NCBI RefSeq assembly: GCF_025791835.1
Contig: NZ_JAOXLP010000003.1
Span: 62,001-126,000, forward strand
Source: Roseomonas xinghualingensis
Lineage (GTDB): Bacteria; Pseudomonadota; Alphaproteobacteria; Acetobacterales; Acetobacteraceae
Length of the DNA stretch: 64,000 bases
Direction: 5' to 3'
Both the position numbers and the translations under genes were made by a program. Below are positions 1-7,703 of the stretch, in pieces (position 1 is the first letter of the stretch; every line of letters starts with the position of its first letter). The notes under the pieces are model-generated. The model searched no databases and had not been told where the DNA came from. It was given only the letters and a program-made list of their open reading frames with translations.

Positions 1-128
1 TGCCACCCCAACGCCGTGGCCGATAAGGGCCCGGGTTCTGTGGGAGGTGCGAGGCACAGGCGTCGCGCCTGCCCCGGCAACTCAGGCCCCAGCCTGCCGT
101 TCCCCTGGCAGGGAGGCAGGAGGAAGCC

Positions 129-614
129 ATGAGCCGCATCATCTCAGCCCTTTTTGACAAGCGTGACGAGGCGGAGGCGGTCGCCACCCACCTGCGGGTG
201 CATGACCATATCGCCCCGGAGAATATCGAGATGCATGTGCTGAAGGGCACCCCGTCGGGCGAGGAACGGGGCTTCTGGGCATCACTGGGGCACCTCCTGA
301 TGCCGGATGCGGAGCGCTGGGCCTATGAGGAGGGCATCCGGCGCGGTGGCACGCTGGTCACGGCGAATGTCGATGACTCGCTCGCCGATCATGTGGTCGC
401 CGTCTTCAGCAACCATGGTGCCGTGGATCTGGAGAGCCGCATGGCAAGCTGGCGCGAGGAAGGCTGGCAGGACGATCCCACTGCCATTTCCGAGGCCGAT
501 CTGCCCGCCAACACCTCCTTCGCGGTCGGTGCCGCAAAGATGGGGGGCACGGGCGTGCCGATGGTTGATCCCGAGAACCCGGTGACCGGGCCGGGTTCGG
601 GCCTCAGGCGTTAG
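129..614 (+). CDS. YflT / general stress protein 17M-like small protein
   Basis: 161-aa soluble protein with no signal peptide or membrane segment. It starts with an ALFDKRDEAEA-type strand and helix, then has a GFWASLGHLLMPD segment, an acidic helix and a GGTLVTANVD strand. This layout is typical of small alphaproteobacterial proteins related to the heat-induced YflT / 17M domain (family knowledge; the biochemical role is unknown). A strong ribosome binding site (AGGAGG, ending 5 nt before the ATG) supports the start. The C-terminal 40 residues are Gly/Pro-rich and probably disordered. It converges on lpxB and the two stop ends overlap antiparallel by 11 nt. The first 128 bases of the window hold no gene I can support. 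A stress role is inference from the family name only. Confidence 0.7.
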   Translation: MSRIISALFDKRDEAEAVATHLRVHDHIAPENIEMHVLKGTPSGEERGFWASLGHLLMPDAERWAYEEGIRRGGTLVTANVDDSLADHVVAVFSNHGAVDLESRMASWREEGWQDDPTAISEADLPANTSFAVGAAKMGGTGVPMVDPENPVTGPGSGLRR

Positions 615-1761
615 CCGGTACGCCGCTCATCTCCAGCACCGCACGGGCGGCTGCCTCGCTGGGGCTGCCGCCATCGGGCGGGGCGAGCCGGGACAGGACG
701 CGCGCGAAGCCCTGGCGCTGCGCCTCCGCTTCCGGGCCCCCGGCCAGGAGCGGTTCAAGGGTGGCCGCCAGCAGATCCGGGCGGCAGTCGTTCTGCAGGT
801 ATTCCGGGATGATCGACGCATCGGCGAGCAGGTTCACGATGCTCGCATATTTCACCTTGATCAGCCGCCGGACGATGGCGGCGGTAACCGGGTTCACCCG
901 ATACCCCACCACCATCGGCACGCCTGCCAGGGCCACTTCCAGCGAGGACGTGCCGGACTTGATCAGCCCGGCGGAAGCGGCGGCATAGGCGTCGTGCTTC
1001 TCCGCCACGTCCCTCACCAGGATGGGGGAAGGGTGCCAGCCGGCGGCCGCCTCGCGCACCGCGGCCTCCACCGGTCCGGCCAGGGGCACCACCGGGCGCA
1101 GGCCGGGGTGGCGCGTGGCCAGGAGGCGCAGTGTCTCGCCGAAAACCGGCAGCAGGCGGCCGATCTCCGTGCGGCGGCTGCCGGGCATCACCAGCACCAC
1201 CTGTTCATGCGGCGCTATCCCATGGGCGGCGCGGAAACGGGCCGCATCGCCCTTGTCGGCACCACTTTCCAGCACCGGATGGCCGACGAAGGTCACCGGG
1301 ATGCCGGCACGCTCGAAGAAGGGCGGCTCGAAGGGCAGCAGGGCAAGGATGCGGTCCAGCCGGTGTGCCATTTCCTTCACCCGGCCCTGGCGCCAGGCCC
1401 AGACCTGCGGGGCAACATAGTGGATCACCGGGATGCCCAACGGTTTCACGCGCTTGGCCAGGCGCAGGGCGAAGCCGGGGCTGTCGATGGTGACGAGGGC
1501 GGTAGGGCGGCGGGCGGTGATGTCGGCCACCGTCTGATCCATGCGGCGGGCGAGGCTGCGGATGTTCGGCAGCACCTCCAGCAGCCCCATCAGGGCGAGT
1601 TCCCGCAGGGGGAAGAGGCTTTCCACGCCCTGTTCGGCCATGCGGTCGCCGCCGATGCCGGCGAAGGCCAAGTCAGGGCGCATGGCGCGCAGGCTGGCAA
1701 TCAGCCGGGCGCCGAGCACGTCGCCGGAGGATTCGCCGGCCACCAGATAGAGAAGGGTCAT
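604..1761 (-). CDS. lpxB: Lipid-A-disaccharide synthase
   Basis: 385-aa GT-B (GT19) glycosyltransferase that condenses UDP-2,3-diacylglucosamine with lipid X to give the lipid A disaccharide at the inner face of the cytoplasmic membrane. The N-terminus reads LYLVAGESSGDVLGARLI, the GESSGD signature of LpxB; the GIGGDRM, HYVAPQVWAW and LPGSR-like (VMPGSRRTEIGRLLP) motifs follow, and a KSGTSSLEVAL segment lies in the C-terminal nucleotide-binding half. The ATG at 1761 is chosen over an upstream in-frame ATG because it overlaps the nitrilase stop as ATGA and puts the signature at residue 2. It is the last gene of the GNAT-nitrilase-lpxB operon. It lies about 60 kb from lpxD and fabZ at the other end of the window, whereas many Proteobacteria keep these together. 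Confidence 0.95.
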   Translation of the reverse strand: MTLLYLVAGESSGDVLGARLIASLRAMRPDLAFAGIGGDRMAEQGVESLFPLRELALMGLLEVLPNIRSLARRMDQTVADITARRPTALVTIDSPGFALRLAKRVKPLGIPVIHYVAPQVWAWRQGRVKEMAHRLDRILALLPFEPPFFERAGIPVTFVGHPVLESGADKGDAARFRAAHGIAPHEQVVLVMPGSRRTEIGRLLPVFGETLRLLATRHPGLRPVVPLAGPVEAAVREAAAGWHPSPILVRDVAEKHDAYAAASAGLIKSGTSSLEVALAGVPMVVGYRVNPVTAAIVRRLIKVKYASIVNLLADASIIPEYLQNDCRPDLLAATLEPLLAGGPEAEAQRQGFARVLSRLAPPDGGSPSEAAARAVLEMSGVPANA

Positions 1762-2648
1762 GCGAAGCGCGCCACGGGGGCGGGAGGCACTGTTCCCAGC
1801 CAACCAAGGTGGTTCCGCACGGCGCCATCTTCGCGGACGGCCTCGATCCGCTTTGGATCGAGATCGGTGAAGAGCCAGCGTGGTTCGTCCAGCGCCCCCT
1901 CGGCGATCACCCCATCCTCCGGGAAGTCACGATCCACGGGCCCGAAGACCGCCGCCTGCCCGCGATTCACATCCAGCGCGGCGGACCAGGGGGCCTCGCC
2001 CACTGTGGGGGTGACGGCGACGAAGCATTGGTTCTCCACGGCGCGGGCGGCGGCCGTCAGGCGCACGCGGTTGAAGCCGTGCAGCGTGTCCGTGCAGGAG
2101 GGGGCGAGGATGAGCCAGGCCCCGGCCTCGACCTGGGCACGCACATGCAGCGGGAACTCCACGTCGTAACAGATGGAGATGCCGATCCGGCCCCAGGGCG
2201 TTTCGAAGACGGAGGGCGGGGCGCCGGCGGAGACGCCCCATCGCTCGCTTTCGAAGCGGGTCATGGCCTGCTTGTCCTGGAAGGCGACGCGGCCGTCCGG
2301 CGCGATCAGGGGCGCACGATTGCGGATGAGGCCGTCCGGATCACGCATGGCCAGGCTGCCGGGGACGAGCCAGAGGCCGGCGCGGCGCGCGGCCTCGCGC
2401 ATCGAGGCAAGAATCACGGGGGCTGCCTCGACCATGGCGGCGAGCTCGGCCGCTTCGGTCGGCGGTGCGGCGCGGCAGAGGGAGGCGCCGAGCTCCACGC
2501 AGGCATATTCGGGCAGCACGGCCAGATCGGCCCCGCCGACGCGTGCTTCGTCCAGCAGCCGGTCGAGCTTGGTGGCGAAGGCGGGCACGCCATCGGGGCG
2601 CTCGACCGGAACCGGATAAGGGAGGAGGGCGAGGCGAAGTGGCTTCAC
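1758..2648 (-). CDS. Carbon-nitrogen (nitrilase-superfamily) hydrolase
   Basis: 296-aa member of the nitrilase/amidase superfamily, which hydrolyses C-N bonds of amides, nitriles or carbamoyl compounds. The catalytic triad is visible as Glu47 (VLPEYA), Lys126 (QDKQAM) and Cys160 (SICYDVEFP). The start is a GTG at 2648 that overlaps the stop of the GNAT gene as GTGA, so translation is probably coupled; an upstream in-frame ATG would run far into that gene. A GNAT domain and a nitrilase domain are fused in one polypeptide in some other bacteria (YhcX-type proteins), so the two neighbours probably act on one substrate. The substrate cannot be read from sequence. lpxB follows with a 4-nt overlap. 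Confidence 0.85.
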   Translation of the reverse strand: MKPLRLALLPYPVPVERPDGVPAFATKLDRLLDEARVGGADLAVLPEYACVELGASLCRAAPPTEAAELAAMVEAAPVILASMREAARRAGLWLVPGSLAMRDPDGLIRNRAPLIAPDGRVAFQDKQAMTRFESERWGVSAGAPPSVFETPWGRIGISICYDVEFPLHVRAQVEAGAWLILAPSCTDTLHGFNRVRLTAAARAVENQCFVAVTPTVGEAPWSAALDVNRGQAAVFGPVDRDFPEDGVIAEGALDEPRWLFTDLDPKRIEAVREDGAVRNHLGWLGTVPPAPVARFA

Positions 2649-3244
2649 GGCAGGTCTTTCGCCCAGAAATCGAGGATATGGGGGATCTCCCCGGTACCGC
2701 CCACCTCGCGCCACTGCATGGTGGCGGCCATACCGGGGACGGGGGCATAGCCGCGCTTGCGCCAGAAGGCATCGAGCGGCTCGTGGCCGGCCGGACGGCG
2801 GGGATCGGCGGGATCACGGCGGACCGAGCAGAAGGCGGCGCGGCGCAGGCCGAGGGCGCGGGCATGCGCCTCCCGCGCGTGGAAGAAGGCCAAGCCGATG
2901 CCGCGGCCACGCCATTCGGGCAGCAGCACGGATTCGCCGAAATAGCAGGTTGTGGCCGGGTCCAGGCTCGCCCCGGCGGCGGAGTCCAGCACGTCGCGCC
3001 CGGCCTCTGCCATGGGCTGGCAGGTGGCGGCGCCGATCGGTTCCCCGCCGCGCAGGGCCAGGATCACGGCGGCGCCAGGGCTTTCGGCATAGGCACGGAG
3101 ATAGCTGGCCTCGTAGCCCGCCTCGGCATCGTAGAGATAAGGCCAGTCGCGGAAGACGATGGCACGCAGCCGCGCCACCGCCTGGAGATGCGGGCGCAGG
3201 GCATCACCCGTGACGGTTTCGATCCGGTTCTGGGTTTCCGACAT
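2645..3244 (-). CDS. GNAT-family N-acetyltransferase
   Basis: 199-aa acetyltransferase of the GNAT fold. The acetyl-CoA pyrophosphate-binding motif RGRGIG lies at residues 112-117 after the ESVLLPEW strand (motif A). An aromatic-rich helix at 33-50 and the C-terminal PVPGMAATMQWRE strand complete the fold. The ATG at 3244 is preferred to one 15 codons upstream because the residues between are Ala/Gly-rich and uncharacteristic. It is the first gene of a three-gene operon and its stop overlaps the GTG of the nitrilase gene. Family context (fused GNAT-nitrilase proteins elsewhere) suggests a paired activity on a small amide or amine. The acceptor is unknown. Confidence 0.8.
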   Translation of the reverse strand: MSETQNRIETVTGDALRPHLQAVARLRAIVFRDWPYLYDAEAGYEASYLRAYAESPGAAVILALRGGEPIGAATCQPMAEAGRDVLDSAAGASLDPATTCYFGESVLLPEWRGRGIGLAFFHAREAHARALGLRRAAFCSVRRDPADPRRPAGHEPLDAFWRKRGYAPVPGMAATMQWREVGGTGEIPHILDFWAKDLP

Positions 3245-3298
3245 GGTTGATGCATAGGCGCCCCGGGCGCCGGCGGAAAGCGGCGTCAAGGAACAGCG

Positions 3299-3483
3299 AT
3301 GGATCGGGTCGAGTGGATTGGCCGCGGCCTTTCGATGCCGATGCTGATCCTGTTCAACACCGCCATCGCGCTCTGGCTTGCCTATGGGCCGCTGACCGGC
3401 ACAGCCAGGGGCTGATCCTGGCCAATGCCGTCACCATCCTGCTCTCAGCCTATATCCTGGCGATGAAGCTTCGCTTCGGCTGA
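3299..3483 (+). pseudogene. Small two-helix membrane protein gene with a frameshift
   Basis: An ATG at 3299 opens 38 codons (MDRVEWIGRGLSMPMLILFN..., one hydrophobic helix, stop at 3413-3415). In the frame one base back, 25 more sense codons (QGLILANAVTILLSAYILAM..., a second helix and a KLRFG basic end) run from 3406 to the TGA at 3481-3483. Both halves have strongly GC-biased third positions, as real genes here do, and together would give a protein of about 61 aa with two membrane helices and a short loop. One missing base near 3401-3410 explains the break. It may be a true pseudogene, a sequencing error, or a programmed shift; I see no slippery heptamer. No family is recognised. It sits between the divergent GNAT operon and the convergent GPP34 gene. 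Confidence 0.55.
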
Positions 3484-3490
3484 GGCCGCG

Positions 3491-4168
3491 TCACATGATG
3501 GGCGTGTAGCGGGCCATCTCCACGAAAATGTCGCGCACGGCATTGCCGAGCGAGCGGCTTAGCTCCTCCAGATTCGCCACCTGCTCGATGCGCGGCTCGG
3601 CGGATTCCAGGGTTTCGCTGCCCAGCAGCAGGGGCAGCAGCCCGGCGGCGCGGACCAGGCCGATCAGCAGGCTGTCGCGTGGCTCGGGGATCTCGTCCTG
3701 GAAGATCACGGCCATCAGCCGCGCCTTCACCTCCCGCTCCTCCTTGTCGGAGATCAGCGGATAGCGGCGCTCGGGGAAGATCCAGAGGAAGCGCCCGCGC
3801 TCCTCGCGCAGGATGCCGCGGGCGACAAGGCGGGCGAAGATGGTGTCCCGAAAGCCGTCGGCCTCGCGGCCCAGCGTCTCGATCCACCAGCGGCTGTCGT
3901 GGCGGGTGCCGTCGGGCTCGTCCTTGCTGGGGCCGGGATCGGCGGCGATCCGCGCCAGGACCGGGTCCAGCAGCGGGTCGCCGGTCGGGGTGGGATCGGC
4001 GACGAAGAGGCGCTGCGGGTCCGTGTCGATCCGGTTGCGCAGCGCTAGCTCGGCGAGGATGGCGGCACCCACTACATAGCCGGAGGCCGGGCCTGCCATT
4101 TCGTGCAGGCGGCCGCTCTGATCGTCCAGCATCAGGAGGATCAGTTCCTCCGGCATGGTGAGCGGCAT
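3491..4168 (-). CDS. GPP34 (GOLPH3/Vps74-like) family protein
   Basis: 225-aa protein beginning MPEELILLMLDDQSGRL, the typical opening of the GPP34 family, followed by an AILAELALRNRID helix, a charged loop near residues 60-95 and a C-terminal helical bundle (EELSRSLGNAVRDIF). In eukaryotes this fold (GOLPH3/Vps74) binds phosphatidylinositol-4-phosphate and retains Golgi glycosyltransferases; bacterial copies are widespread but their function is not established. The ATG at 4168 has a GGAGG ribosome binding site 6 nt upstream, which excludes the long upstream extension of the frame. It is transcribed toward the broken small membrane gene. A link to membrane lipid or glycosylation work is only an analogy. 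Confidence 0.85.
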   Translation of the reverse strand: MPLTMPEELILLMLDDQSGRLHEMAGPASGYVVGAAILAELALRNRIDTDPQRLFVADPTPTGDPLLDPVLARIAADPGPSKDEPDGTRHDSRWWIETLGREADGFRDTIFARLVARGILREERGRFLWIFPERRYPLISDKEEREVKARLMAVIFQDEIPEPRDSLLIGLVRAAGLLPLLLGSETLESAEPRIEQVANLEELSRSLGNAVRDIFVEMARYTPIM

Positions 4169-4253
4169 GAGGGTCCTCCGAATCCGTGTGACCTGGGGCA
4201 GAGGAAGCGTCAGCCGCGCGGGCGCGTCAATCGGTGCGGTCCAGGAAAGGGCC

Positions 4254-4706
4254 TCAGCCCGGGGTTCCGTAGAGAGTGCCGGGATCTGCCAGGACAGGTT
4301 CGAGGGGGGCCACCGTGCCCTCCCGCAGACCCCAGGAGAAGCAGGAGCGGCGGCCGGTATGGCAGGCCACACCATCCTGGTGGACGATGGCGAGCAGGGC
4401 ATCGCCGTCACAATCCAGGCGGAGGTCGATCAGGTGCTGCACCTGGCCGGAAGTCTCACCCTTCCGCCAGAGCCCCTTGCGGGAGCGGCTGTAATAGGTG
4501 ACGCGGCCGGTCTCCAGGGTCTCGGCCACCGCCTCGGCATTCATCCAGGCCAGCATCAGCACCTCGCCCGTGCCATGAGCCTGGGCGATTGCGGCGACGA
4601 GGCCATTGGCGTCGGGCCTGAGGGCCGCCAGGAAGCGGGCGCGGGCCTCGGGGACAGGGGGCTGCCAGGGCGGCAGATCGGCGGGACGGTTGGGCGGCGT
4701 GGGCAT
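4254..4706 (-). CDS. hisI: Phosphoribosyl-AMP cyclohydrolase
   Basis: 150-aa cytoplasmic enzyme of histidine biosynthesis that opens the adenine ring of phosphoribosyl-AMP. Visible family motifs are [26 protein letters not shown], Asp98/Asp100/Asp102 for magnesium and Cys99, Cys115 and Cys122 (CHTGRRSC) for zinc; all are intact, so this is the canonical zinc enzyme and not a zinc-independent paralog. There is no HisE domain. It stands alone, outside a his operon, divergent from the Zur-type gene across 58 bp. No ribosome binding site precedes the ATG at 4706; a TATATA box ends 6 nt before it, so the transcript may be leaderless. Confidence 0.95.
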   Translation of the reverse strand: MPTPPNRPADLPPWQPPVPEARARFLAALRPDANGLVAAIAQAHGTGEVLMLAWMNAEAVAETLETGRVTYYSRSRKGLWRKGETSGQVQHLIDLRLDCDGDALLAIVHQDGVACHTGRRSCFSWGLREGTVAPLEPVLADPGTLYGTPG

Positions 4707-4725
4707 GGGGCCTATATAAGCAGGA
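4690..4725. promoter_or_regulatory. Candidate divergent promoter shared by hisI and zur
   Basis: On the plus strand TTGGGC (4690-4695), a 17-nt spacer and TATATA (4713-4718) form a sigma70-like promoter that would start zur mRNA near 4725, with a leader of about 40 nt and a GAGG site before the zur ATG. TATATA is its own reverse complement, so the same box can serve the minus strand, where it lies 6 nt before the hisI ATG. The minus-strand -35 is poor. No clear Zur palindrome is visible by eye. Read by eye only. Confidence 0.4.
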
Positions 4726-4764
4726 CCGGCGCTGGCGTCCCCGCGCACCGGTTTCGAGGACAGG

Positions 4765-5250
4765 ATGCCCCACGGCGACCATCACCACGGAGACCATGAG
4801 ACCGACCGCGCCGCCGCGCTGCGCGAGGCGGAGGAGGGGTGCCTGCGCCGTGGCGCACAGCTGACCCCGCTGCGGCGCCGCGTGCTGGAGATGGTGCTGG
4901 AGGCGGACCAGCCGGTGGGCGCCTATGCGTTGCTGGACCGGCTGCGCGCCGAGCGGCCGGGGGCGGCGCCGCCCACGGTCTATCGCGCGCTGGACTTCCT
5001 GATGGCCCAGGGGCTGATCCACCGGATCGAACGGCTGAATGCCTTCATCCCCTGCACCGGGACGGCGCATGGGCATGACCATGATCATCCCCACCAGTTC
5101 CTGATCTGCCGGAACTGTGGCCGTACCGAGGAGCTCTCGGATGATTCGGTGGCCGCTGCCGTGGCCGCCGCCGCCCGGGCGGCCGGGTTCAGCCCGGCTC
5201 GCGCGACAGTGGAGGTGGAGGGGACCTGCGGGGACTGCGCCGCCGCATAG
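4765..5250 (+). CDS. zur: Fur-family transcriptional regulator, Zur type (zinc uptake regulator)
   Basis: 161-aa Fur-family repressor. Residues 33-92 form the winged helix ([15 protein letters not shown] ... [21 protein letters not shown]). Two CxxC pairs, Cys115/Cys118 (CRNC) and Cys155/Cys158 (CGDC), make the structural zinc site, and a His/Asp-rich stretch at 102-111 plus a conserved H-Q-F-L-I-C context provide regulatory metal ligands. The [12 protein letters not shown] segment fits Zur better than Fur or Mur (family knowledge). The N-terminus adds an unusual His-rich run (residues 3-11). It would repress zinc importers when zinc is replete; none of these lie in the window. It is divergent from hisI, a zinc enzyme, and probably shares its promoter. 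Confidence 0.85.
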   Translation: MPHGDHHHGDHETDRAAALREAEEGCLRRGAQLTPLRRRVLEMVLEADQPVGAYALLDRLRAERPGAAPPTVYRALDFLMAQGLIHRIERLNAFIPCTGTAHGHDHDHPHQFLICRNCGRTEELSDDSVAAAVAAAARAAGFSPARATVEVEGTCGDCAAA

Positions 5251-5389
5251 GGCGTTGCCGTAGTTTTTTCGCGCACCCCGTATCGCGCGCCTGTCCGATC
5301 GCGCAACATTCCCCATTAATGCTCTGGCGCCGTTCCAGGCCGCTCCTCGCGGCCCGGCGCTCCATGCTGCTTTCCAACGGGGAGACGAG

Positions 5390-6307
5390 ATGAACGCCAC
5401 CCGCCGAACCCTTCTGGCCGGCCTGGGCGCCGGCCTGGGTGCCGCCGCCCTTCCGCGTCAGGCCGGCGCGCAGCAACCCGCGCTGATCCGCAAGCCCATC
5501 CCCTCCTCCGGGGAGATGCTCCCTGTGATCGGCCTGGGCTCCGCGCGGCGCTATGAGGAGGCGAAGACGGAGGAAGATCTCGCGCCGCTGCGCGAGACCT
5601 TCCAGCGCTTCCATGCCCTGGCCGGCACGGTGCTGGACACCGCCCCCTCCTACGGCAATGCCGAAGCGATCATGGGAGGGCTGGTCGCCGATCTGAATAT
5701 CCGCCCCGCTCTGTTCCTCGCCACCAAGGTGGGCGCGGACAACAAGGAGCAGGGGCGCGCGCAGATCGAGCAGTCCTTCCGCAACCTGCGGGCGGATCGG
5801 ATCGACCTGCTCGCGGTGCACAACCTGCGCGACATCACCAATCAGCTGGCGACGCTGCGGGACCTGAAGGCGCAAGGGCGCATCCGCTATGTCGGCGCCA
5901 CCACCTCCTTCGACCGCCAGTACGAGGCCTTCGAGGCCATGATGCGGCGCGAGGCGCTGGATGCCATTCAGATCGACTATGCGCTGGACAACCGGAACGC
6001 GGCGGAGCGCATCATCCCGCTGGCCAGGGACCGCGGCATGGCGGTGTTCATCAACCTGCCCTTCGGCCGCGGCAGCGTGTTCCGTGCCACCCAGGGCAGG
6101 CCCCTGCCGGAATGGGCAGCCGAGATCGATTGCACGAGCTGGGCGCAGTTCATGCTGAAATACATCGTCTCGCATGATGCGGTGACCTGCGCCGTGCCGG
6201 GCATGGCCCAGGCGCGCTATGTGGACGACAACCTGAAGGCCGCGCAGGGGCGGATGCCCGATGCCGCCATGCGGCGCCGGATGGAGCAGTTCATCGATGC
6301 GCTCTGA
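5390..6307 (+). CDS. Tat-exported aldo/keto reductase
   Basis: 305-aa aldo/keto reductase fold protein. The N-terminus MNATRRTLLAGLGAGLGAAA has twin arginines at 5-6, a hydrophobic core and a likely cut after QAGA (residue 27), so it should reach the periplasm through the Tat pathway. The AKR catalytic tetrad is present as Asp83, Tyr88, Lys113 and His144. Export of an NADPH-type reductase is odd: such proteins are thought to be folded with cofactor before export, or to use another electron donor; this is inference. A GGGGAGACGAG ribosome binding region precedes the ATG. It overlaps the next transporter gene by 11 nt, so the two are an operon. Substrate unknown. Confidence 0.85.
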   Translation: MNATRRTLLAGLGAGLGAAALPRQAGAQQPALIRKPIPSSGEMLPVIGLGSARRYEEAKTEEDLAPLRETFQRFHALAGTVLDTAPSYGNAEAIMGGLVADLNIRPALFLATKVGADNKEQGRAQIEQSFRNLRADRIDLLAVHNLRDITNQLATLRDLKAQGRIRYVGATTSFDRQYEAFEAMMRREALDAIQIDYALDNRNAAERIIPLARDRGMAVFINLPFGRGSVFRATQGRPLPEWAAEIDCTSWAQFMLKYIVSHDAVTCAVPGMAQARYVDDNLKAAQGRMPDAAMRRRMEQFIDAL

Positions 6308-7643
6308 CGCCTCCTCCGCACCGGAGGAGGGCGGCTGGATCTACCAGGGGCTGCGGCGGATCATCGATGTCCGCCCGGCCGAGGCCCGTGCCCTGGCCTG
6401 GTCCTGGCTCTACGTCTTCGCACTGTTCCTGGCCTATTACGTGCTGCGCCCGATCCGCGACGAGCTGGGCGTGGCCGGCGGCGTGCGGAACCTGCCCTGG
6501 CTGTTCACCGGCACGCTGCTGGCGATGCTCGCGGTGAACCCGCTCTTCGCCTATGCGGTGCGGCGCTGGCCGCGCGAGCGCTTCATCGCGATTTCCTACC
6601 GCTTCTTCATGCTGAACCTGCTGGCCTTCATGGCGCTGCTCGCCATCGCCACGCCGGAGCAGCATGTCTGGATCGGCCGTGCCTTCTTCATCTGGGTCTC
6701 GGTCTTCAACCTCTTCGTCGTGTCCGTCTTCTGGTCCTTCGTGGTCGATGTCTTCGACGGGGAGCAGGGGAAGCGGCTGTTTGGCTTCCTGGCGGCGGGC
6801 GCCACGCTGGGCGGGATCGCGGGATCGGGCTTCACCTCGGCCCTGGTGGAGCATGTGGGGCAGAACTGGCTGCCTCTGGCTTCCATCGTCCTGCTGGAGG
6901 TCGCGGTTTTCGCCTCCCGTCGCCTTTCCCACATCAGCGACGCCTTCCAGCGGCCCGTTCAGGGCGACGACCCGCACAAGGCGGTGGGCGGCGGCATCTT
7001 CGCCGGGATGACGCATACCTTCCGCTCCCCCTACCTGCTGGGGATCGCCTTCTTCATCCTGTTCTATTCCGTCACCTCGACCTTCCTGTACTTCCAGCAG
7101 GCAACCATCGCCGAGGCGAGTTTCCCCAATCGCGCGGCACGCACGGCGTTCTTCGCGAATATCGATTTCTGGGTGAACGTGCTGACGCTGTTCTTCCAGC
7201 TTTTCCTGACCGGGCGGCTGATGGGCTGGCTGGGGGTGGCGGTGACGCTATGCGCCTTGCCGCTGTTCAGCGTCGCCGGCTTCGCGGCGCTGGCGGCATC
7301 GCCCACGGTCGCGGTGTTCGTGGTGGTGCAGGTGGCGCGGCGCGTCAGCAACTTCGCGCTCGCCCGGCCGACGCGGGAGGTGCTGTTCACCTCGGTGCCG
7401 CGCGAGGACCGCTACAAGGCGAAGAACTTCATCGACACGGTGGTGTATCGCGGCGGCGACCAGATCGGCAGCTGGTCCTATGCCGGGCTGATCGCCCTGG
7501 GGCTGAGCATGACGGGCATCGCCATCCTGGCCGTGCCGCTTTCAGTGGCCTGGCTGGCGCTCAGCTACTGGCTGGGACGGCGGCAGGAAGGGCAGGAGGG
7601 TGCGAAGGCGGTGCGGGTGGCCCCAGGGGGCGCTGCCCCCTGA
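6297..7643 (+). CDS. NTP/NDP exchange (ATP/ADP translocase-type) or MFS-like transporter
   Basis: 448-aa polytopic inner-membrane protein with about 12 hydrophobic helices. It starts with an arginine-rich cytosolic segment followed by a SWLYVFALFLAYYVLRPIRDELG helix whose YYVLRPIRDE motif is typical of bacterial proteins grouped with the nucleotide transporter (TLC / NTT, PF03219) family. Free-living alphaproteobacteria often carry such a gene; in them the cargo has not been shown to be nucleotides. The ATG at 6297 overlaps the reductase stop at 6307. The last codons read into a perfect palindrome that contains the stop codon. The alternative call is a generic MFS transporter. Confidence 0.7.
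   Translation: MRSDASSAPEEGGWIYQGLRRIIDVRPAEARALAWSWLYVFALFLAYYVLRPIRDELGVAGGVRNLPWLFTGTLLAMLAVNPLFAYAVRRWPRERFIAISYRFFMLNLLAFMALLAIATPEQHVWIGRAFFIWVSVFNLFVVSVFWSFVVDVFDGEQGKRLFGFLAAGATLGGIAGSGFTSALVEHVGQNWLPLASIVLLEVAVFASRRLSHISDAFQRPVQGDDPHKAVGGGIFAGMTHTFRSPYLLGIAFFILFYSVTSTFLYFQQATIAEASFPNRAARTAFFANIDFWVNVLTLFFQLFLTGRLMGWLGVAVTLCALPLFSVAGFAALAASPTVAVFVVVQVARRVSNFALARPTREVLFTSVPREDRYKAKNFIDTVVYRGGDQIGSWSYAGLIALGLSMTGIAILAVPLSVAWLALSYWLGRRQEGQEGAKAVRVAPGGAAP
7624..7642. repeat. Perfect palindrome spanning the transporter stop codon
   Basis: CAGGGGGCGCTGCCCCCTG is a 7-bp GC stem with a 5-nt loop; it includes the end of the transporter gene and its stop codon. It lies between convergent genes and lacks a T-tract, so it may be a factor-dependent or bidirectional terminator or a REP-like dispersed palindrome. 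Confidence 0.55.
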
Positions 7644-7679
7644 TTCCCGCAGGGGATGGCTGCCGCCACCCCCTACGGG

Positions 7680-7700
7680 TCCAGAGGCGATGCGCCTGGA
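7680..7700. repeat. Second inverted repeat between convergent genes
   Basis: TCCAGAGGCGATGCGCCTGGA is a near-perfect inverted repeat just beyond the stop of metC, 38 nt from the first palindrome. The pair fills the 60-bp space between the convergent transporter and metC genes and probably acts in termination from both sides. There is no T-tract. Confidence 0.45.
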
Positions 7701-7703
7701 GGC

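Noticed and set aside
1..128. Possible end of an upstream gene
   Set aside because: No frame has coding composition up to a stop that I could trust in this short stretch.
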